IMG/VR virus record: IMGVR_UViG_3300031787_013450
Coordinates: 1 to 64,000 of that record
Origin: a virus
Length of the DNA: 64,000 bases
Reading direction: 5' to 3' (one strand)
Shown: positions 36,577 through 44,949 of the stretch, piece by piece
Numbering within the stretch: the stretch's first letter is position 1
Layout of the letters: every line of letters begins with the position of its first letter
Made by a program: the position numbers and the translations under genes
Notes under the pieces: generated by a model
The model's database searches: none
What the model was told of the DNA's origin: nothing
Seen by the model: the letters and a program-made list of their open reading frames with translations, nothing else

Positions 36577-38007
36577 ATGAGTAACTTATTTAACGGTATG
36601 ACAAGTAATGATACGCTAACAACAAATGGTATGTTGGCTAATAGTACGACAAGCAATCATTGTGTTGATTTGTTTTTCAGTATTGGTGCGTTAAGAGGTA
36701 AACACAATAAGCAAACGTTGATGAATAACTTCATTAAAGCATACCATGAGAATAAATTAATAGCACTTAAAATTTTATTTTGGAGTCGTGATGTAAGAGA
36801 AGGTGCAGGTGAACGTCAAATCTTTAAAGATGTTATTACTTACCTTGCTGATAACGATTTAAATACGTTAATTAATAATATCCATTTAATTAGCGAATAT
36901 GGGCGATGGGATGACATGTTACCTTTGATTGATACCAAGGCAAAGGATAACGTATTAACGCTCATTAGAGAGGGTTTAAAAGCCAAAGACGGGTTATGTG
37001 CAAAATGGTTACCAAGACCTAATGTTAATAATAAAGATAAAAAACGTTGGGCTAATCAAATTAGAAAAAGTTTAGGATTGTCACCTAAAGAATATAGAAT
37101 ATTACTAAGTGACTTGTCAAATACTGTTGAACAACTTATGTGTTCTAATAAATGGGGTTCTATTGAATATAATAAAATACCATCAAAAGCCATGAGTGAT
37201 TACATGTCAGTATTTATTAGACATGATAAAGAAAGATTTTTATCTTTTATTAATGATGTTAAGACAGGTAAAACCACTATTAAAGCTGGTGCAGTATATC
37301 CATACGATATTATTAAAAATATGCGTTATGGTAATAAAGATGGTGCGGATGTTCAATGGAATTCATTACCTAATTATATGGAAGGTAATAAAAAAAGACT
37401 ATTACCTATCGTAGATGTTTCTGGTTCTATGTCATGTCCTGCTGGTAGTAGTAAAACAATAACATGTTTAGATGTTGCTATATCTTTAGGTATATACATT
37501 TCTGAAAGAAATCAAGGGTTATTTAAAGATGGTTTTGTTACATTTTCATCATCACCGACATTAGAAATACTTAAAGGTACTTTAAGTGAAAGGTTTATCC
37601 AAATGAGCAATTCTCATTGGGGTATGTCAACCAATTTAGAGAGTGTTTTCAATTTAGTATTAAATTCAGCTGTTAAAAACAAAGTTTCAGCTGATGAAAT
37701 GCCAGATACACTTGTGATATTGTCAGATATGCAGTTTAATCAAGGTGTTAAATATAATACATCTGCACAAGAGATGATTGAAAGGATGTATAATGATGCT
37801 GGTTATAAAATGCCTAGTGTTATTTACTGGAATTTAAATGGTGCTAATAATAATTTCCCAGTAAAATACGATAAGAGTGGTGTTTGTTTAGTTAGTGGTT
37901 TTTCACCAACATTACTTAAAAATATTTTAGGTGATGTTGACTATTCACCAGAAAAAATAATGTTAGATATTGTTAACTCAGAAAGATATTCAAAAATAAG
38001 TTTGTAA
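36577..38007 (+). CDS. Ro60/DUF2828-like protein (TROVE-like plus VWA domain)
   Basis: 476 residues. The N-terminal 270 residues resemble the HEAT-like TROVE/DUF2828 region (SIGALRGKHNKQTLMNNFIK; FWSRDVREGAGERQIFKDVI; YGRWDDMLPLI). The C-terminal half is a von Willebrand A domain with the metal-site motif PIVDVSGSMS and the later MSTNLESVF and LVILSDMQF strands. Ro60 proteins bind Y RNAs and misfolded RNAs and act in RNA quality control with nucleases. A phage copy next to RNA-maintenance genes fits that theme, but RNA binding here is not shown. Confidence 0.72.
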   Translation: MSNLFNGMTSNDTLTTNGMLANSTTSNHCVDLFFSIGALRGKHNKQTLMNNFIKAYHENKLIALKILFWSRDVREGAGERQIFKDVITYLADNDLNTLINNIHLISEYGRWDDMLPLIDTKAKDNVLTLIREGLKAKDGLCAKWLPRPNVNNKDKKRWANQIRKSLGLSPKEYRILLSDLSNTVEQLMCSNKWGSIEYNKIPSKAMSDYMSVFIRHDKERFLSFINDVKTGKTTIKAGAVYPYDIIKNMRYGNKDGADVQWNSLPNYMEGNKKRLLPIVDVSGSMSCPAGSSKTITCLDVAISLGIYISERNQGLFKDGFVTFSSSPTLEILKGTLSERFIQMSNSHWGMSTNLESVFNLVLNSAVKNKVSADEMPDTLVILSDMQFNQGVKYNTSAQEMIERMYNDAGYKMPSVIYWNLNGANNNFPVKYDKSGVCLVSGFSPTLLKNILGDVDYSPEKIMLDIVNSERYSKISL

Positions 38008-38010
38008 GAT

Positions 38011-38475
38011 ATGAAAAGAATAGTAATTAAACAATTAAGCAATAGTGACATTATCGTTTATTATCGTCATAATAAAGTTAATGTACAAGCAACAATCGCT
38101 AAAGATAAGAAAGAGGTTAACAATATAGTTAATGAATATCTATCAAATTATTTTGAAGGTGAGGATTACAAGTTAAGTGATGTTATTGAAAAAGAATTTA
38201 CTAATCCACATCCATTAATTTTAGTTTTTTATCTTGATAGGGATTTAATGGCTAATAAAGAAATTATTGGTCCTTTTGCTGAATCTGTTAATAGAATGTT
38301 ACATGAGAAACAATCAAATGTTTTAGCATTCTTTTTACCAACAGATGGTGTTGAAAGAATTGAGTGTATAAACCCTGTAATTGTTTCAGAACCAGATATG
38401 GAAAGGATAAATGGTATTATTAATGATATAAAAACTACTTTTTCAATTGATTCCACTAAACCACTTGAAAGTTAA
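38011..38475 (+). CDS. Hypothetical protein co-transcribed with the Ro60-like gene
   Basis: 154 residues, three bases after the Ro60-like gene, so they probably form an operon. The N-terminal part is beta-rich (IVIKQLSNSDIIVYYRHNKV); the body has ILVFYLDRDLMANKEII and a FFLPTDGVERIECINPVIVS segment. No catalytic motif. It converges on a minus-strand gene with a one-base gap and no obvious terminator. Confidence 0.5.
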   Translation: MKRIVIKQLSNSDIIVYYRHNKVNVQATIAKDKKEVNNIVNEYLSNYFEGEDYKLSDVIEKEFTNPHPLILVFYLDRDLMANKEIIGPFAESVNRMLHEKQSNVLAFFLPTDGVERIECINPVIVSEPDMERINGIINDIKTTFSIDSTKPLES

Positions 38476-38476
38476 T

Positions 38477-39133
38477 TTAAGGTCTTGTGGTCATTCTTCT
38501 AACTTTTGGGTAATCCCAACCTGTTTTTTCAACTATTAAGTCATACATAACACTTATCATATATTTACTGGCAGTGCCCATAAACATAAGATGTCTATAT
38601 CTATGTTTTTTGGCTATCTTATGTAGTGTATGATGTAATCTTTGTGCATCTTCAGTGTTTTTGCATAGGACTAAATCAAAGTCTGTTTCGTTATAAATAA
38701 CTAATTTGTTATTAACTACGATTACTTGTTTCACTAATTTAGCTGAATATGCGTTAACCATTAGTTTTTTAACAATTTCTTTAATTGTTGGTCTATTTTT
38801 TTTAGAGTCATGTCCGAATATCCAGAATTTTTCTTCAACTTCGTATGAATCAGAATGTAATATAGTCCAATCACCTAATGGTTTTTCTACATATACTTTA
38901 CCATAATCATCTCTTAGTAATCTAAAAGTATCTGTATCTTCAGTAGGTTTAGTTACACATATTTGAAACTTAACTGGTTTTATTTTTTTTGTGTTTAAGT
39001 ATTTTTTAGGGAAATAAACATTATTAGCTTTTTTTAATTTATGGAATTTTATGAAAGCTGATTCCCTTGTTTTACATCTATACAAGGTTTTTTTATATTC
39101 ACCATTACTTAATAAAACTACTCTATATGTCAT
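38477..39133 (-). CDS. Hypothetical protein (minus strand)
   Basis: 218 residues, basic, alpha/beta (TYRVVLLSNGEYKKTLYRCK), with no membrane segment. The central KFWIFGHDSKKNRPTIKEIV and C-terminal YRHLMFMGTASKYMISVMYD segments resemble conserved phage proteins of unknown function. A minus-strand late-like TATTTAT element lies 16 bases upstream of its start, divergent from the DnaJ promoter. Its orientation against the neighbours suggests separate control. Confidence 0.5.
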   Translation of the reverse strand: MTYRVVLLSNGEYKKTLYRCKTRESAFIKFHKLKKANNVYFPKKYLNTKKIKPVKFQICVTKPTEDTDTFRLLRDDYGKVYVEKPLGDWTILHSDSYEVEEKFWIFGHDSKKNRPTIKEIVKKLMVNAYSAKLVKQVIVVNNKLVIYNETDFDLVLCKNTEDAQRLHHTLHKIAKKHRYRHLMFMGTASKYMISVMYDLIVEKTGWDYPKVRRMTTRP

Positions 39134-39134
39134 T

Positions 39135-39169
39135 TTGTTTGTTTATATCATAAATATATAGTATTTTTG
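39135..39169 (+). promoter_or_regulatory. Divergent promoter region before dnaJ
   Basis: + strand: TTG at 39135-39137 or 39139-39141, then TATTTTTG (39162-39169), ATG at 39189. On the minus strand the same interval holds TATTTAT (39156-39150) before the gene ending at 38477. Confidence 0.55.
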
Positions 39170-39188
39170 TTAAAAAGTAAATAAAGCT

Positions 39189-40181
39189 ATGTCAAAGAAA
39201 GATTATTATGCTATTTTAAACGTTGCTAAAGATGCAACAAAGGATGAGATTAAAAAAGCCTATAGAACGTTGGCAAAGCAATATCATCCAGATAAGAATC
39301 CTGACAACAAAGAAGCTGAAGAAAAATTTAAAGACATATCTGAGGCTTATGGTGTATTATCTGATGATGAAAAAAGGTCAAATTATGATAGATTTGGTAC
39401 AGAAAAAAGACGTTCAATATTTGATTTTAATGATTTTGCGAAACCACAAAAGATTGGTAGTGATGTTTTATTAGAAATTAAATTAAATCTTAACGAGATA
39501 CATAATGGTGTAAAAAACAAATATAGATTTGATAGATTGGATAGTTGTAAAACATGTAATGGTCATGGTGGTACAAATTCTAAGACTTGCCCTAAATGTA
39601 ATGGTGATGGTGTTATTATTAATGTAACACAAACACCATTTGGTTATTTCCAACAAGCAACAACTTGTAATGTTTGTGAAGGTGATGGTATTGTTTATGA
39701 GGATGTTTGTGGTGATTGTAATGGTAGTGGTACTAAAAAGATAACAGACGAAATAGAATTAGAAATACCAAAAGGTGTTTTTGAAAATATGGGTTTTAAT
39801 ATAAATGGTAGAGGTAATGCTGTTAGGAATGGTATAAATGGTAATCTAATCGTCAGAATTAAAGAATTACCACATGACACGTATGTTAGGTCTGGTGATG
39901 ATTTAAAGTTAAATGTTAAGCTAAGATATGACCAATTAGTATTAGGTGATAAAATAGATATAGAAACGATTGATGGTGGTAAAATAAGAATTAACATACC
40001 AGAACATACTGAATTAAATAAAATGTTTAGAATACCACAAAAAGGATTAAATAAATTTAAAAGCAATTCACGTGGTGATTTATTTGTTATTGCTGATATA
40101 TCAATACCAAAAAGCATAACAGAAGAACAAAAAGAAGTGATAAATAAATTAAGAATTATTGAAAACAATATAACCGAATAA
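39189..40181 (+). CDS. dnaJ: DnaJ co-chaperone (J domain and zinc-finger domain)
   Basis: 330 residues. The J domain carries [20 protein letters not shown] and YHPDKNP with the HPD motif. There is only a short Phe-containing linker rather than a long Gly/Phe region. Four CxxCxGxG zinc repeats follow ([32 protein letters not shown]) and then the C-terminal client-binding beta domains. A complete class-A DnaJ in a phage probably recruits host DnaK for replication or virion assembly. It opens the gene run that leads into the cassette array. Confidence 0.9.
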   Translation: MSKKDYYAILNVAKDATKDEIKKAYRTLAKQYHPDKNPDNKEAEEKFKDISEAYGVLSDDEKRSNYDRFGTEKRRSIFDFNDFAKPQKIGSDVLLEIKLNLNEIHNGVKNKYRFDRLDSCKTCNGHGGTNSKTCPKCNGDGVIINVTQTPFGYFQQATTCNVCEGDGIVYEDVCGDCNGSGTKKITDEIELEIPKGVFENMGFNINGRGNAVRNGINGNLIVRIKELPHDTYVRSGDDLKLNVKLRYDQLVLGDKIDIETIDGGKIRINIPEHTELNKMFRIPQKGLNKFKSNSRGDLFVIADISIPKSITEEQKEVINKLRIIENNITE

Positions 40182-40189
40182 CTAAAAAA

Positions 40190-40447
40190 ATGAGTAGTAA
40201 TAAACAACCTGTTGTTATAGGTAGTGCTTTTGTTTCAATTTTTGATAGATTCGGTGTTACTGATTATAATGAACATAATACTATTGAAGATGCAATTAAA
40301 TCATTAGAATATGGAAGTGATGAAGGGTTAATTATGGATATTGCTGTAATTGAAACAAAGACTAAACAAATGGTATGGTATCAAAAATTTTTAGGTAAAG
40401 CAGAATGCCAAGCAAAAGTAGATAGGTTCGTCAAGCATTACCTATAA
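40190..40447 (+). CDS. Small protein at the head of the cassette array
   Basis: 85 residues (VVIGSAFVSIFDRFGVTDYN; MDIAVIETKTKQMVWYQKFL), 8 bp after dnaJ. Unrecognised. Its TAA stop overlaps the first bases of the large inverted repeat that follows, as do the stops of cassette ORFs further on. It may therefore be either the last native phage gene or the first cassette. Confidence 0.5.
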   Translation: MSSNKQPVVIGSAFVSIFDRFGVTDYNEHNTIEDAIKSLEYGSDEGLIMDIAVIETKTKQMVWYQKFLGKAECQAKVDRFVKHYL

Positions 40448-40577
40448 CGTTCCGCAGATTGCCGAAGGTGGCGAAATCGAAGCACTAAACTTGATATAAA
40501 CACAAATGTTAAACCGAAGCACAACAGTTGATATTAGCACTAAACCGCCACTTTTGGCAATGTGCTGTTATAAGCCG
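40443..40577. repeat. Large imperfect inverted repeat 1 (cassette junction)
   Basis: Left arm GCAGATTGCCGAAGGTGGCG (40454-40473) and right arm CGCCACTTTTGGCAATGTGC (40546-40565) pair at about 17 of 20 positions. The element starts TATAACGTTCCG directly at the previous stop and ends TGTTATAAGCCG. Its base composition is clearly more GC-rich than the phage. It is not a terminator, since no T-run follows. Confidence 0.75.
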
Positions 40578-40601
40578 TTTTTCTTCACAAATCAAAAATA
40601 A

Positions 40602-40940
40602 ATGGACTTACGAATTGAACACATTTTCAGAGAAGAAATGAAAGGAGATACATCTTTTCAAGAAAAAGAAAGCGGATTAAGTTTGCTTTTTGGAACTCAT
40701 AAATACTCTAAAGTTGAAATGAGAGAAACTTGGGATAGAGGAATTAAACACGGAATTGAAATAGGGTTAAGAAAAGCAAGTTTAGAAGGGCAAAGGATTG
40801 AACTTAACCACAACACTCCAGAAGGTAAGCATAAGGAGTTTCTTGAAAAGTTTTATCAATTAGCTGCTGAATATAAATGTGCTATCCAATATCATCCAGA
40901 GGTCGGAATGGTTGTAGTAGCTCGTCAAAATGGCTTATAA
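40602..40940 (+). CDS. Small cassette-type protein
   Basis: 112 residues, unrecognised, with a helical charged body (MRETWDRGIKHGIEIGLRKA) and a C-terminal CAIQYHPEVGMVVVARQ strand. It is flanked on both sides by inverted repeats, has a different base composition from the phage core, and its stop codon overlaps the next junction element. No promoter of its own is obvious; transcription may run from dnaJ. Probably horizontally acquired. Confidence 0.55.
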   Translation: MDLRIEHIFREEMKGDTSFQEKESGLSLLFGTHKYSKVEMRETWDRGIKHGIEIGLRKASLEGQRIELNHNTPEGKHKEFLEKFYQLAAEYKCAIQYHPEVGMVVVARQNGL

Positions 40941-40988
40941 CGTCCGATGATAAACAATCGTTTTAATGTTGTTTATCATTTGTTAGGT
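40938..40988. repeat. Compact inverted repeat 2 (cassette junction)
   Basis: ATGATAAACAA (40947-40957) pairs perfectly with TTGTTTATCAT (40969-40979). The element begins TATAACGTCCG at the stop of the 112-residue gene and ends GTTAGGT, which matches the integron attC core pattern GTTRRRY. The left end does not match RYYYAAC. Confidence 0.7.
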
Positions 40989-41006
40989 TTAGTCATTAAT
41001 TTGTTT

Positions 41007-41014
41007 TACCTTTG
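41007..41014 (+). promoter_or_regulatory. TACCTTTG promoter box inside the cassette array
   Basis: TACCTTTG matches TAnnTTTG; a TTG at 40980-40982 lies 24 bp upstream, a little far. The next ATG is at 41029. Confidence 0.4.
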
Positions 41015-41028
41015 TAAAAAATATAAAT

Positions 41029-41211
41029 ATGGAAAATAAACGAAAAGAAGAAATTATCAAAAAATGGGAAGAGAGTGGTCTATTAGATGGACTTACTGAA
41101 ATGGATAAAGACCATCCAATGTTGAATGTTATTGAGTCAATTGGAAAACAGGGGATAAACGAACTTCCAGATGTGAAACCAATAGATGATTCAAAACAAA
41201 TTAATGATTAA
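41029..41211 (+). CDS. Small cassette-type protein
   Basis: 60 residues, very charged (NKRKEEIIKKWEESGLLDGL). The pattern resembles short antitoxin-like or adaptor peptides, but no partner toxin is adjacent. It has its own TAnnTTTG box and lies between two junction repeats. Unknown function. Confidence 0.5.
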   Translation: MENKRKEEIIKKWEESGLLDGLTEMDKDHPMLNVIESIGKQGINELPDVKPIDDSKQIND

Positions 41212-41350
41212 ACCTAATGACTACAGTTTGGTGAAGTGTGTGATAATACCTACAAAAACAGATAAAAATTACTAATGTTTAAATAACTACAAAAAATGAT
41301 AGAAAAAAGTCAACCCCAATTTTGCCAAACCGATGTTATGTGCTGGGCGG
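41212..41350. repeat. Imperfect inverted repeat 3 (cassette junction)
   Basis: CAGTTTGGTGAA (41224-41235) pairs with the complement of TTTGCCAAACCG near 41321-41332 at about 9 of 12 positions. The right end reads TGTTATGTGCTGGG, close to the TGTTATAAGCCG end of repeat 1. The element starts directly behind the stop of the 60-residue gene. Confidence 0.65.
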
Positions 41351-41381
41351 TTTATCAGCACTAAATTTAATTTGAAATGAA

Positions 41382-41666
41382 ATGATTTACGTTGAAATTT
41401 ATACACACAGTAGCGTAGTTGATGGCTCAATTTCTTTTGAAGAATTTGATTTGAGAGTTGCTTCAATTGGAGATAATGAAACATTGGTAAAAAAAGATTT
41501 TGATAAACTTTGGGAATCGGTTAATGAAATTGATACTAAAGATTTAAAGGCAGAAGAATGGTATATGCTTGGCTTTAAAAGAAATTGGGAAGATGATGGT
41601 AGCGGTTCATATAATCAATGCTGGTTTGAACTTGTCGAAACATCTTTGATTGAAATTGAACTGTAG
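41382..41666 (+). CDS. Small cassette-type protein
   Basis: 94 residues, acidic (IYVEIYTHSSVVDGSISFEE; GDNETLVKKDFDKLWESVNE), with a single compact alpha/beta layout. Unrecognised. It follows repeat 3 and precedes dispersed repeat B after 9 bp. Like its cassette neighbours it is more GC-rich than the phage core, which suggests recent acquisition. Confidence 0.5.
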   Translation: MIYVEIYTHSSVVDGSISFEEFDLRVASIGDNETLVKKDFDKLWESVNEIDTKDLKAEEWYMLGFKRNWEDDGSGSYNQCWFELVETSLIEIEL

Positions 41667-41675
41667 CCTTGCACA

Positions 41676-41806
41676 TAACAACAGGCTATACGCAATACAT
41701 TTTTATAACTAATTGATATGTATTTAATTACGACAGTATTTTAGAATAAAAATATCACGAAATTAAAACATTTTTTTGTTTAGTTCGATTATTATTAGTA
41801 TATTTG
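41676..41806 (+). repeat. Dispersed promoter-bearing repeat, copy B
   Basis: 131 bp starting TAACAACAGGCTATACGCAA and ending with TTG (41776-41778), 20-bp spacer and TATATTTG (41799-41806). It closes the cassette array and provides the promoter for the thymidine kinase/ClpP operon. Highly similar to copies at 18204 and 59760. Confidence 0.8.
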
Positions 41807-41839
41807 TATTATAAATAACAAGTTAAAAAAAAAGTAATT

Positions 41840-42280
41840 ATGGCAAGATTTGAAGAACCTTATGAGGACATTGAAAGTTTATTTGATGAAGTGGTTGTTA
41901 ACCAATCAACATTACCACCAAGTGTAAACATTAAGTTATTAGCAGATAACAAATCAAAAAAGATTTTTAAAGTTATGAGGGCTAATGATTTGTTAAAGTA
42001 CAGAACTGGTGATGATGTTATCATTATTATTAATCAAAACATTTTTGAACAATTAACCGATGTGCAAAAAATGATTGTTGCTGAAGAAGCTGTAGCATAT
42101 ATCGCTTATGACATGGATAAAGATAAAGTATTAATTACTGAACCAGACTTTTTGGCTCATAGCGGTATCTTAAGAAAACATACATTTGAAGTTATTGAAA
42201 ATGTTAGAGAAACAATTAAAAGTCTTTACGATGCTGAAAACCAATCTGAAGACGAATCTTTAAGTAGAACAGGGAGGTAA
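41840..42280 (+). CDS. Conserved phage protein of unknown function
   Basis: 146 residues. NIFEQLTDVQKMIVAEEAVA and YDMDKDKVLITEPDFLAHSG resemble a phage family sometimes called metallopeptidase-like, but there is no HExxH here. It is the first gene behind repeat B and is followed by tdk with a purine-rich GGGAGG ribosome-binding-like stretch, unusual in this genome. Unknown role. Confidence 0.5.
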   Translation: MARFEEPYEDIESLFDEVVVNQSTLPPSVNIKLLADNKSKKIFKVMRANDLLKYRTGDDVIIIINQNIFEQLTDVQKMIVAEEAVAYIAYDMDKDKVLITEPDFLAHSGILRKHTFEVIENVRETIKSLYDAENQSEDESLSRTGR

Positions 42281-42282
42281 TA

Positions 42283-42819
42283 GTGATTGAGGTTATTTGT
42301 GGCCCTATGTTTTCAGGTAAAACAGAAGAGTTGATTAGAAGAATTAAAAGAGTTATAATTTCTGAAACAAGTTTCATTGTTTTCAAACCTAACATTGATA
42401 GTAGAAACGAAAAGGAAAATAATGCAATAGCAACACATGATTTATGTGGTGAATTACAAGCTGTTGTTGTCGATAACATTGATGATATCTACAATAAGAG
42501 TAAAGATTATGAAGTTATTGCAATAGATGAAGCTCAATTCTTTGATGAAGATTTATACAAGATTGTATTAAGAATGGCTGATGAAGGTAAAAGAATAATA
42601 ATAAGTGGTTTAGATTTGGATTATGAAAGAAATCCGTTTATAACAATGTCTAAATTATTTTCAATTGCTGATAAAGTTGATAAGATTAATTCAATTTGTA
42701 TGGTCTGTAAGAAAAATTTGGCAAACTATTCTAAAAGAATGGTTAATAATACTGATTTGATGTATATCGGTGATAAAAAAACTTATATACCTATATGTAG
42801 GAAATGCTTTAATAATTAA
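42283..42819 (+). CDS. tdk: Thymidine kinase
   Basis: 178 residues from GTG 42283. P-loop GPMFSGKTEELIRR, the DEAQFFDEDL motif near residue 83, the lasso-region VCKK/YSKRM and the C-terminal zinc pair CMVC plus CRKC are all present. It phosphorylates thymidine to dTMP for phage DNA synthesis (type II TK family). The GTG start is preceded by GGGAGG. It belongs to the operon running to clpP. Confidence 0.93.
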   Translation: MIEVICGPMFSGKTEELIRRIKRVIISETSFIVFKPNIDSRNEKENNAIATHDLCGELQAVVVDNIDDIYNKSKDYEVIAIDEAQFFDEDLYKIVLRMADEGKRIIISGLDLDYERNPFITMSKLFSIADKVDKINSICMVCKKNLANYSKRMVNNTDLMYIGDKKTYIPICRKCFNN

Positions 42820-42821
42820 TC

Positions 42822-43013
42822 ATGGAAAAGAATATTGGTTTTAGAATAACAGTTGAGTTTGATTGTACAGAAATGATTGACGAGAAAACATTTCATGACG
42901 AATTTAATTGTAATCCAACAGCAGCATATAGATTTATATCAGATAATTTTAACGATAGTCCGTTAAATTTTTCTTCTGATGATAGAATAATTAAAATTGA
43001 AGTTATTAAATAA
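42822..43013 (+). CDS. Small hypothetical protein
   Basis: 63 residues, two bases after tdk. FRITVEFDCTEMIDEKTFHD and DDRIIKIEVIK suggest a small alpha/beta fold. No known motif. Very likely co-transcribed with tdk and clpP. Confidence 0.5.
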   Translation: MEKNIGFRITVEFDCTEMIDEKTFHDEFNCNPTAAYRFISDNFNDSPLNFSSDDRIIKIEVIK

Positions 43014-43016
43014 AAT

Positions 43017-43268
43017 ATGAAAGAACAGATAGAATTGATTAATCCAGAAGCACTAATGTGTGATGGGTTTGATGATGCAATAATAGGTATTGCGGAAAGA
43101 ATTAATTTAAACCCAGTTGTAACATATGATGTAGAAAAAATGTTATCAATATTAATCGATAAATATGATATGTCATATGATGAAGCCGAAGAATATTATC
43201 ATTTTAATATTTTAGGTGCTTGGCTAGGTGAAAATACACCAATTTATGTTAGAAGTTTAAACAATTAA
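43017..43268 (+). CDS. Small hypothetical protein
   Basis: 83 residues, acidic (VVTYDVEKMLSILIDKYDMS; EAEEYYHFNILGAWLG). The YDEAEEYYxFNxxGAWxGE pattern recurs in small phage proteins, but I know no function. Three bases from its upstream neighbour and 7 bp from clpP. Confidence 0.5.
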   Translation: MKEQIELINPEALMCDGFDDAIIGIAERINLNPVVTYDVEKMLSILIDKYDMSYDEAEEYYHFNILGAWLGENTPIYVRSLNN

Positions 43269-43275
43269 AAAAAAA

Positions 43276-43992
43276 ATGGAAAATTTAGTAGACACTGGTA
43301 TGCATGAAGAATTCAAATCTTATGCAACAAAACACATGGGCATAAGCAGTATGCAACTATATTATTGGGAAAAACTGCAAGAAAACATTTATTCAAATGT
43401 AAATGTATTTGGTTCTTTATCACCGATGATTTTGGAAGAAAGAGAATTCAGAGCAACACTAATGTCAGTGTTTGATAGAATGATGATGGATAGGATTATA
43501 TGGTTAGCTGGACCAGTTAACGATAGGATGAGCACGGTTGTTCAAGCACAATTAATGTTTCTTGATAATATGGAAACAAAAGATATTACTCTACATATTG
43601 ATACACCTGGTGGTAGCGTTAAAAGTGGTTTATCAATTGTTGATGTTATTGGTTATATATCTTCTGATATCGTCACTATAAACACAGGTATGGCCGCTAG
43701 TATGGGTAGTGTATTATTAGGTGCTGGAACCAAAGGTAAAAGGTATAGTTTAAGTTTCAGTAGAGTTATGCTACACCAAGTTTCTTCTTCAATGGGGGGT
43801 ACTATTCAAGACATGCGATTAACAATTGCTGAAACTGAGAAATATAATGAAATATTATTTGGGTTGCTTGGTGAGTACACAAACAAAACTGCAAAACAAG
43901 TTATGAAAGATGCTGACAGGGACCTTTGGTTGAATGCTGATGAAGCACTTAAATATGGTATTATTGATTCGGTAATAAGTAGAAAAAAATAA
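43276..43992 (+). CDS. clpP: ClpP protease
   Basis: 238 residues. The catalytic triad is clear: Ser142 in GMAASMGSVLL, His167 in VMLHQVSSS, and Asp216 in ADRDLWLN. The IDTPGGSVKSGLSIVDVIGY oligomer-forming region also matches. An N-terminal extension of about 45 residues is longer than in most ClpP. No Clp ATPase lies in this window, so it would borrow a host ClpX or ClpA. The phage also encodes tmRNA 0.6 kb downstream, so tagged peptides could be fed to this protease. Confidence 0.9.
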   Translation: MENLVDTGMHEEFKSYATKHMGISSMQLYYWEKLQENIYSNVNVFGSLSPMILEEREFRATLMSVFDRMMMDRIIWLAGPVNDRMSTVVQAQLMFLDNMETKDITLHIDTPGGSVKSGLSIVDVIGYISSDIVTINTGMAASMGSVLLGAGTKGKRYSLSFSRVMLHQVSSSMGGTIQDMRLTIAETEKYNEILFGLLGEYTNKTAKQVMKDADRDLWLNADEALKYGIIDSVISRKK

Positions 43993-44001
43993 TTAATAAT
44001 A

Positions 44002-44526
44002 ATGGCGACAAGATATTGTAAAACAACTATAAAACATATTGCTGATTACTGGATAAAAAATAGTAATATAAGTGAACTAGAATTAAATTTCGATTGGGCC
44101 GATGCACACACACACTGTTGGAATTGTGGTGATGACAGATTTAGAAAATCACATAAAACCCCTTCATTAGAAAGATGTCATATAGTTCCACATAGTTTAG
44201 GTGGTAGTGATTCACCTGACAACTATGTTCTTCTATGTAAAGATTGTCATCAAGAAGCACCAAACACAAACAACCCTAATGACATGTGGGATTGGATAAA
44301 ATCAAACTATATGCCGTTTTCTTTTTACGGCACGTACAGCGTTAGAAAAGCGTTAATCATATTTCAAGAAAGGGAGGGTTTTTCATTTATAGAAAAAGCA
44401 TCAACCATAAACAATATTTCTGATGTTATTAAAAATGAATTTAATAATGTTAGTACTCACGGTGCTAAAACAACTATTAGCACATATTATTACATGTTTA
44501 AAACTATTATTGATAAATACACATAA
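44002..44526 (+). CDS. HNH endonuclease
   Basis: 174 residues. CWNCGDDRF, CHIVPHSLGGSDSPDNYVLL and CKDCHQEAP form an HNH nuclease core with two zinc-binding Cys pairs. The rest is helical. It lies between clpP and tmRNA. Phage HNH genes are often homing endonucleases; alternatively it could degrade host DNA. No intron around it is evident. Confidence 0.8.
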   Translation: MATRYCKTTIKHIADYWIKNSNISELELNFDWADAHTHCWNCGDDRFRKSHKTPSLERCHIVPHSLGGSDSPDNYVLLCKDCHQEAPNTNNPNDMWDWIKSNYMPFSFYGTYSVRKALIIFQEREGFSFIEKASTINNISDVIKNEFNNVSTHGAKTTISTYYYMFKTIIDKYT

Positions 44527-44543
44527 TATTTATTAAATAATAT

Positions 44544-44574
44544 TTGTTTTTATTTGTATCTTTTAGTATATTTG
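44544..44574 (+). promoter_or_regulatory. Promoter of the tmRNA gene
   Basis: TTG (44544-44546), 20-bp spacer, TATATTTG (44567-44574). The mature tmRNA 5' end would be about 15 nt beyond the expected start site, consistent with RNase P trimming. Confidence 0.65.
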
Positions 44575-44593
44575 TAATAATTATTAAAACAAT

Positions 44594-44946
44594 GGGGCGA
44601 TATTAGAATCGACTGGTTATAGTCGTAAGTATTAAGCATGTAGTGTTAGATGGAAACACTTAAATACCCTATCAAAACAAACAAATGGCAACGATTTAGT
44701 TGTTTCTGAAAATTTCCTTAACGAAGTTACATGTAGCTTCGCTGGAGAGCTTGCGGTAGCCTGATATCGCTGATAGTAATAACTTACTTAATTGTAGTAT
44801 TTTCTACAACATAATGGTAGTCCATTAGTTTCTAATCAGAGAACTTAACAAATTTGATGTATTTTGAATGGTTAGAAAACCATTATAAACATGTAGAAAG
44901 GTATTGAAGAATAACCAACACGTTGGTGCAACTCCGACTCGCTCCA
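44594..44946 (+). ncRNA. ssrA: Transfer-messenger RNA (tmRNA)
   Basis: The 5' end GGGGCGATATTAGAATCGAC matches the tmRNA 5' consensus, and GGGGCGA pairs with TCGCTCC (44939-44945). The T-arm is GTTGG-TGCAACT-CCGAC. The discriminator is A (44946), and CCA is not encoded. A plausible tag frame starts with GGC at 44687 and reads GNDLVVSENFLNEV..., then ...AGELAVA, with stop TGA at 44762. A tag of 25 codons is long, and the exact resume codon is not certain. The hydrophobic LAVA end is the kind of tail read by ClpXP-type proteases. A strong terminator follows at once. Confidence 0.92.
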
Positions 44947-44949
44947 CTA

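Noticed and set aside
40443-41350. True integron attC array
   Set aside because: Only one junction matches the GTTRRRY core and none clearly matches RYYYAAC; no integrase or attI is visible. It is kept as an attC-like cassette array, not called an integron.
41840-42280. Metalloprotease
   Set aside because: The AEEAVAYIAYDMD helix lacks the HExxH zinc motif, so no peptidase call is made.
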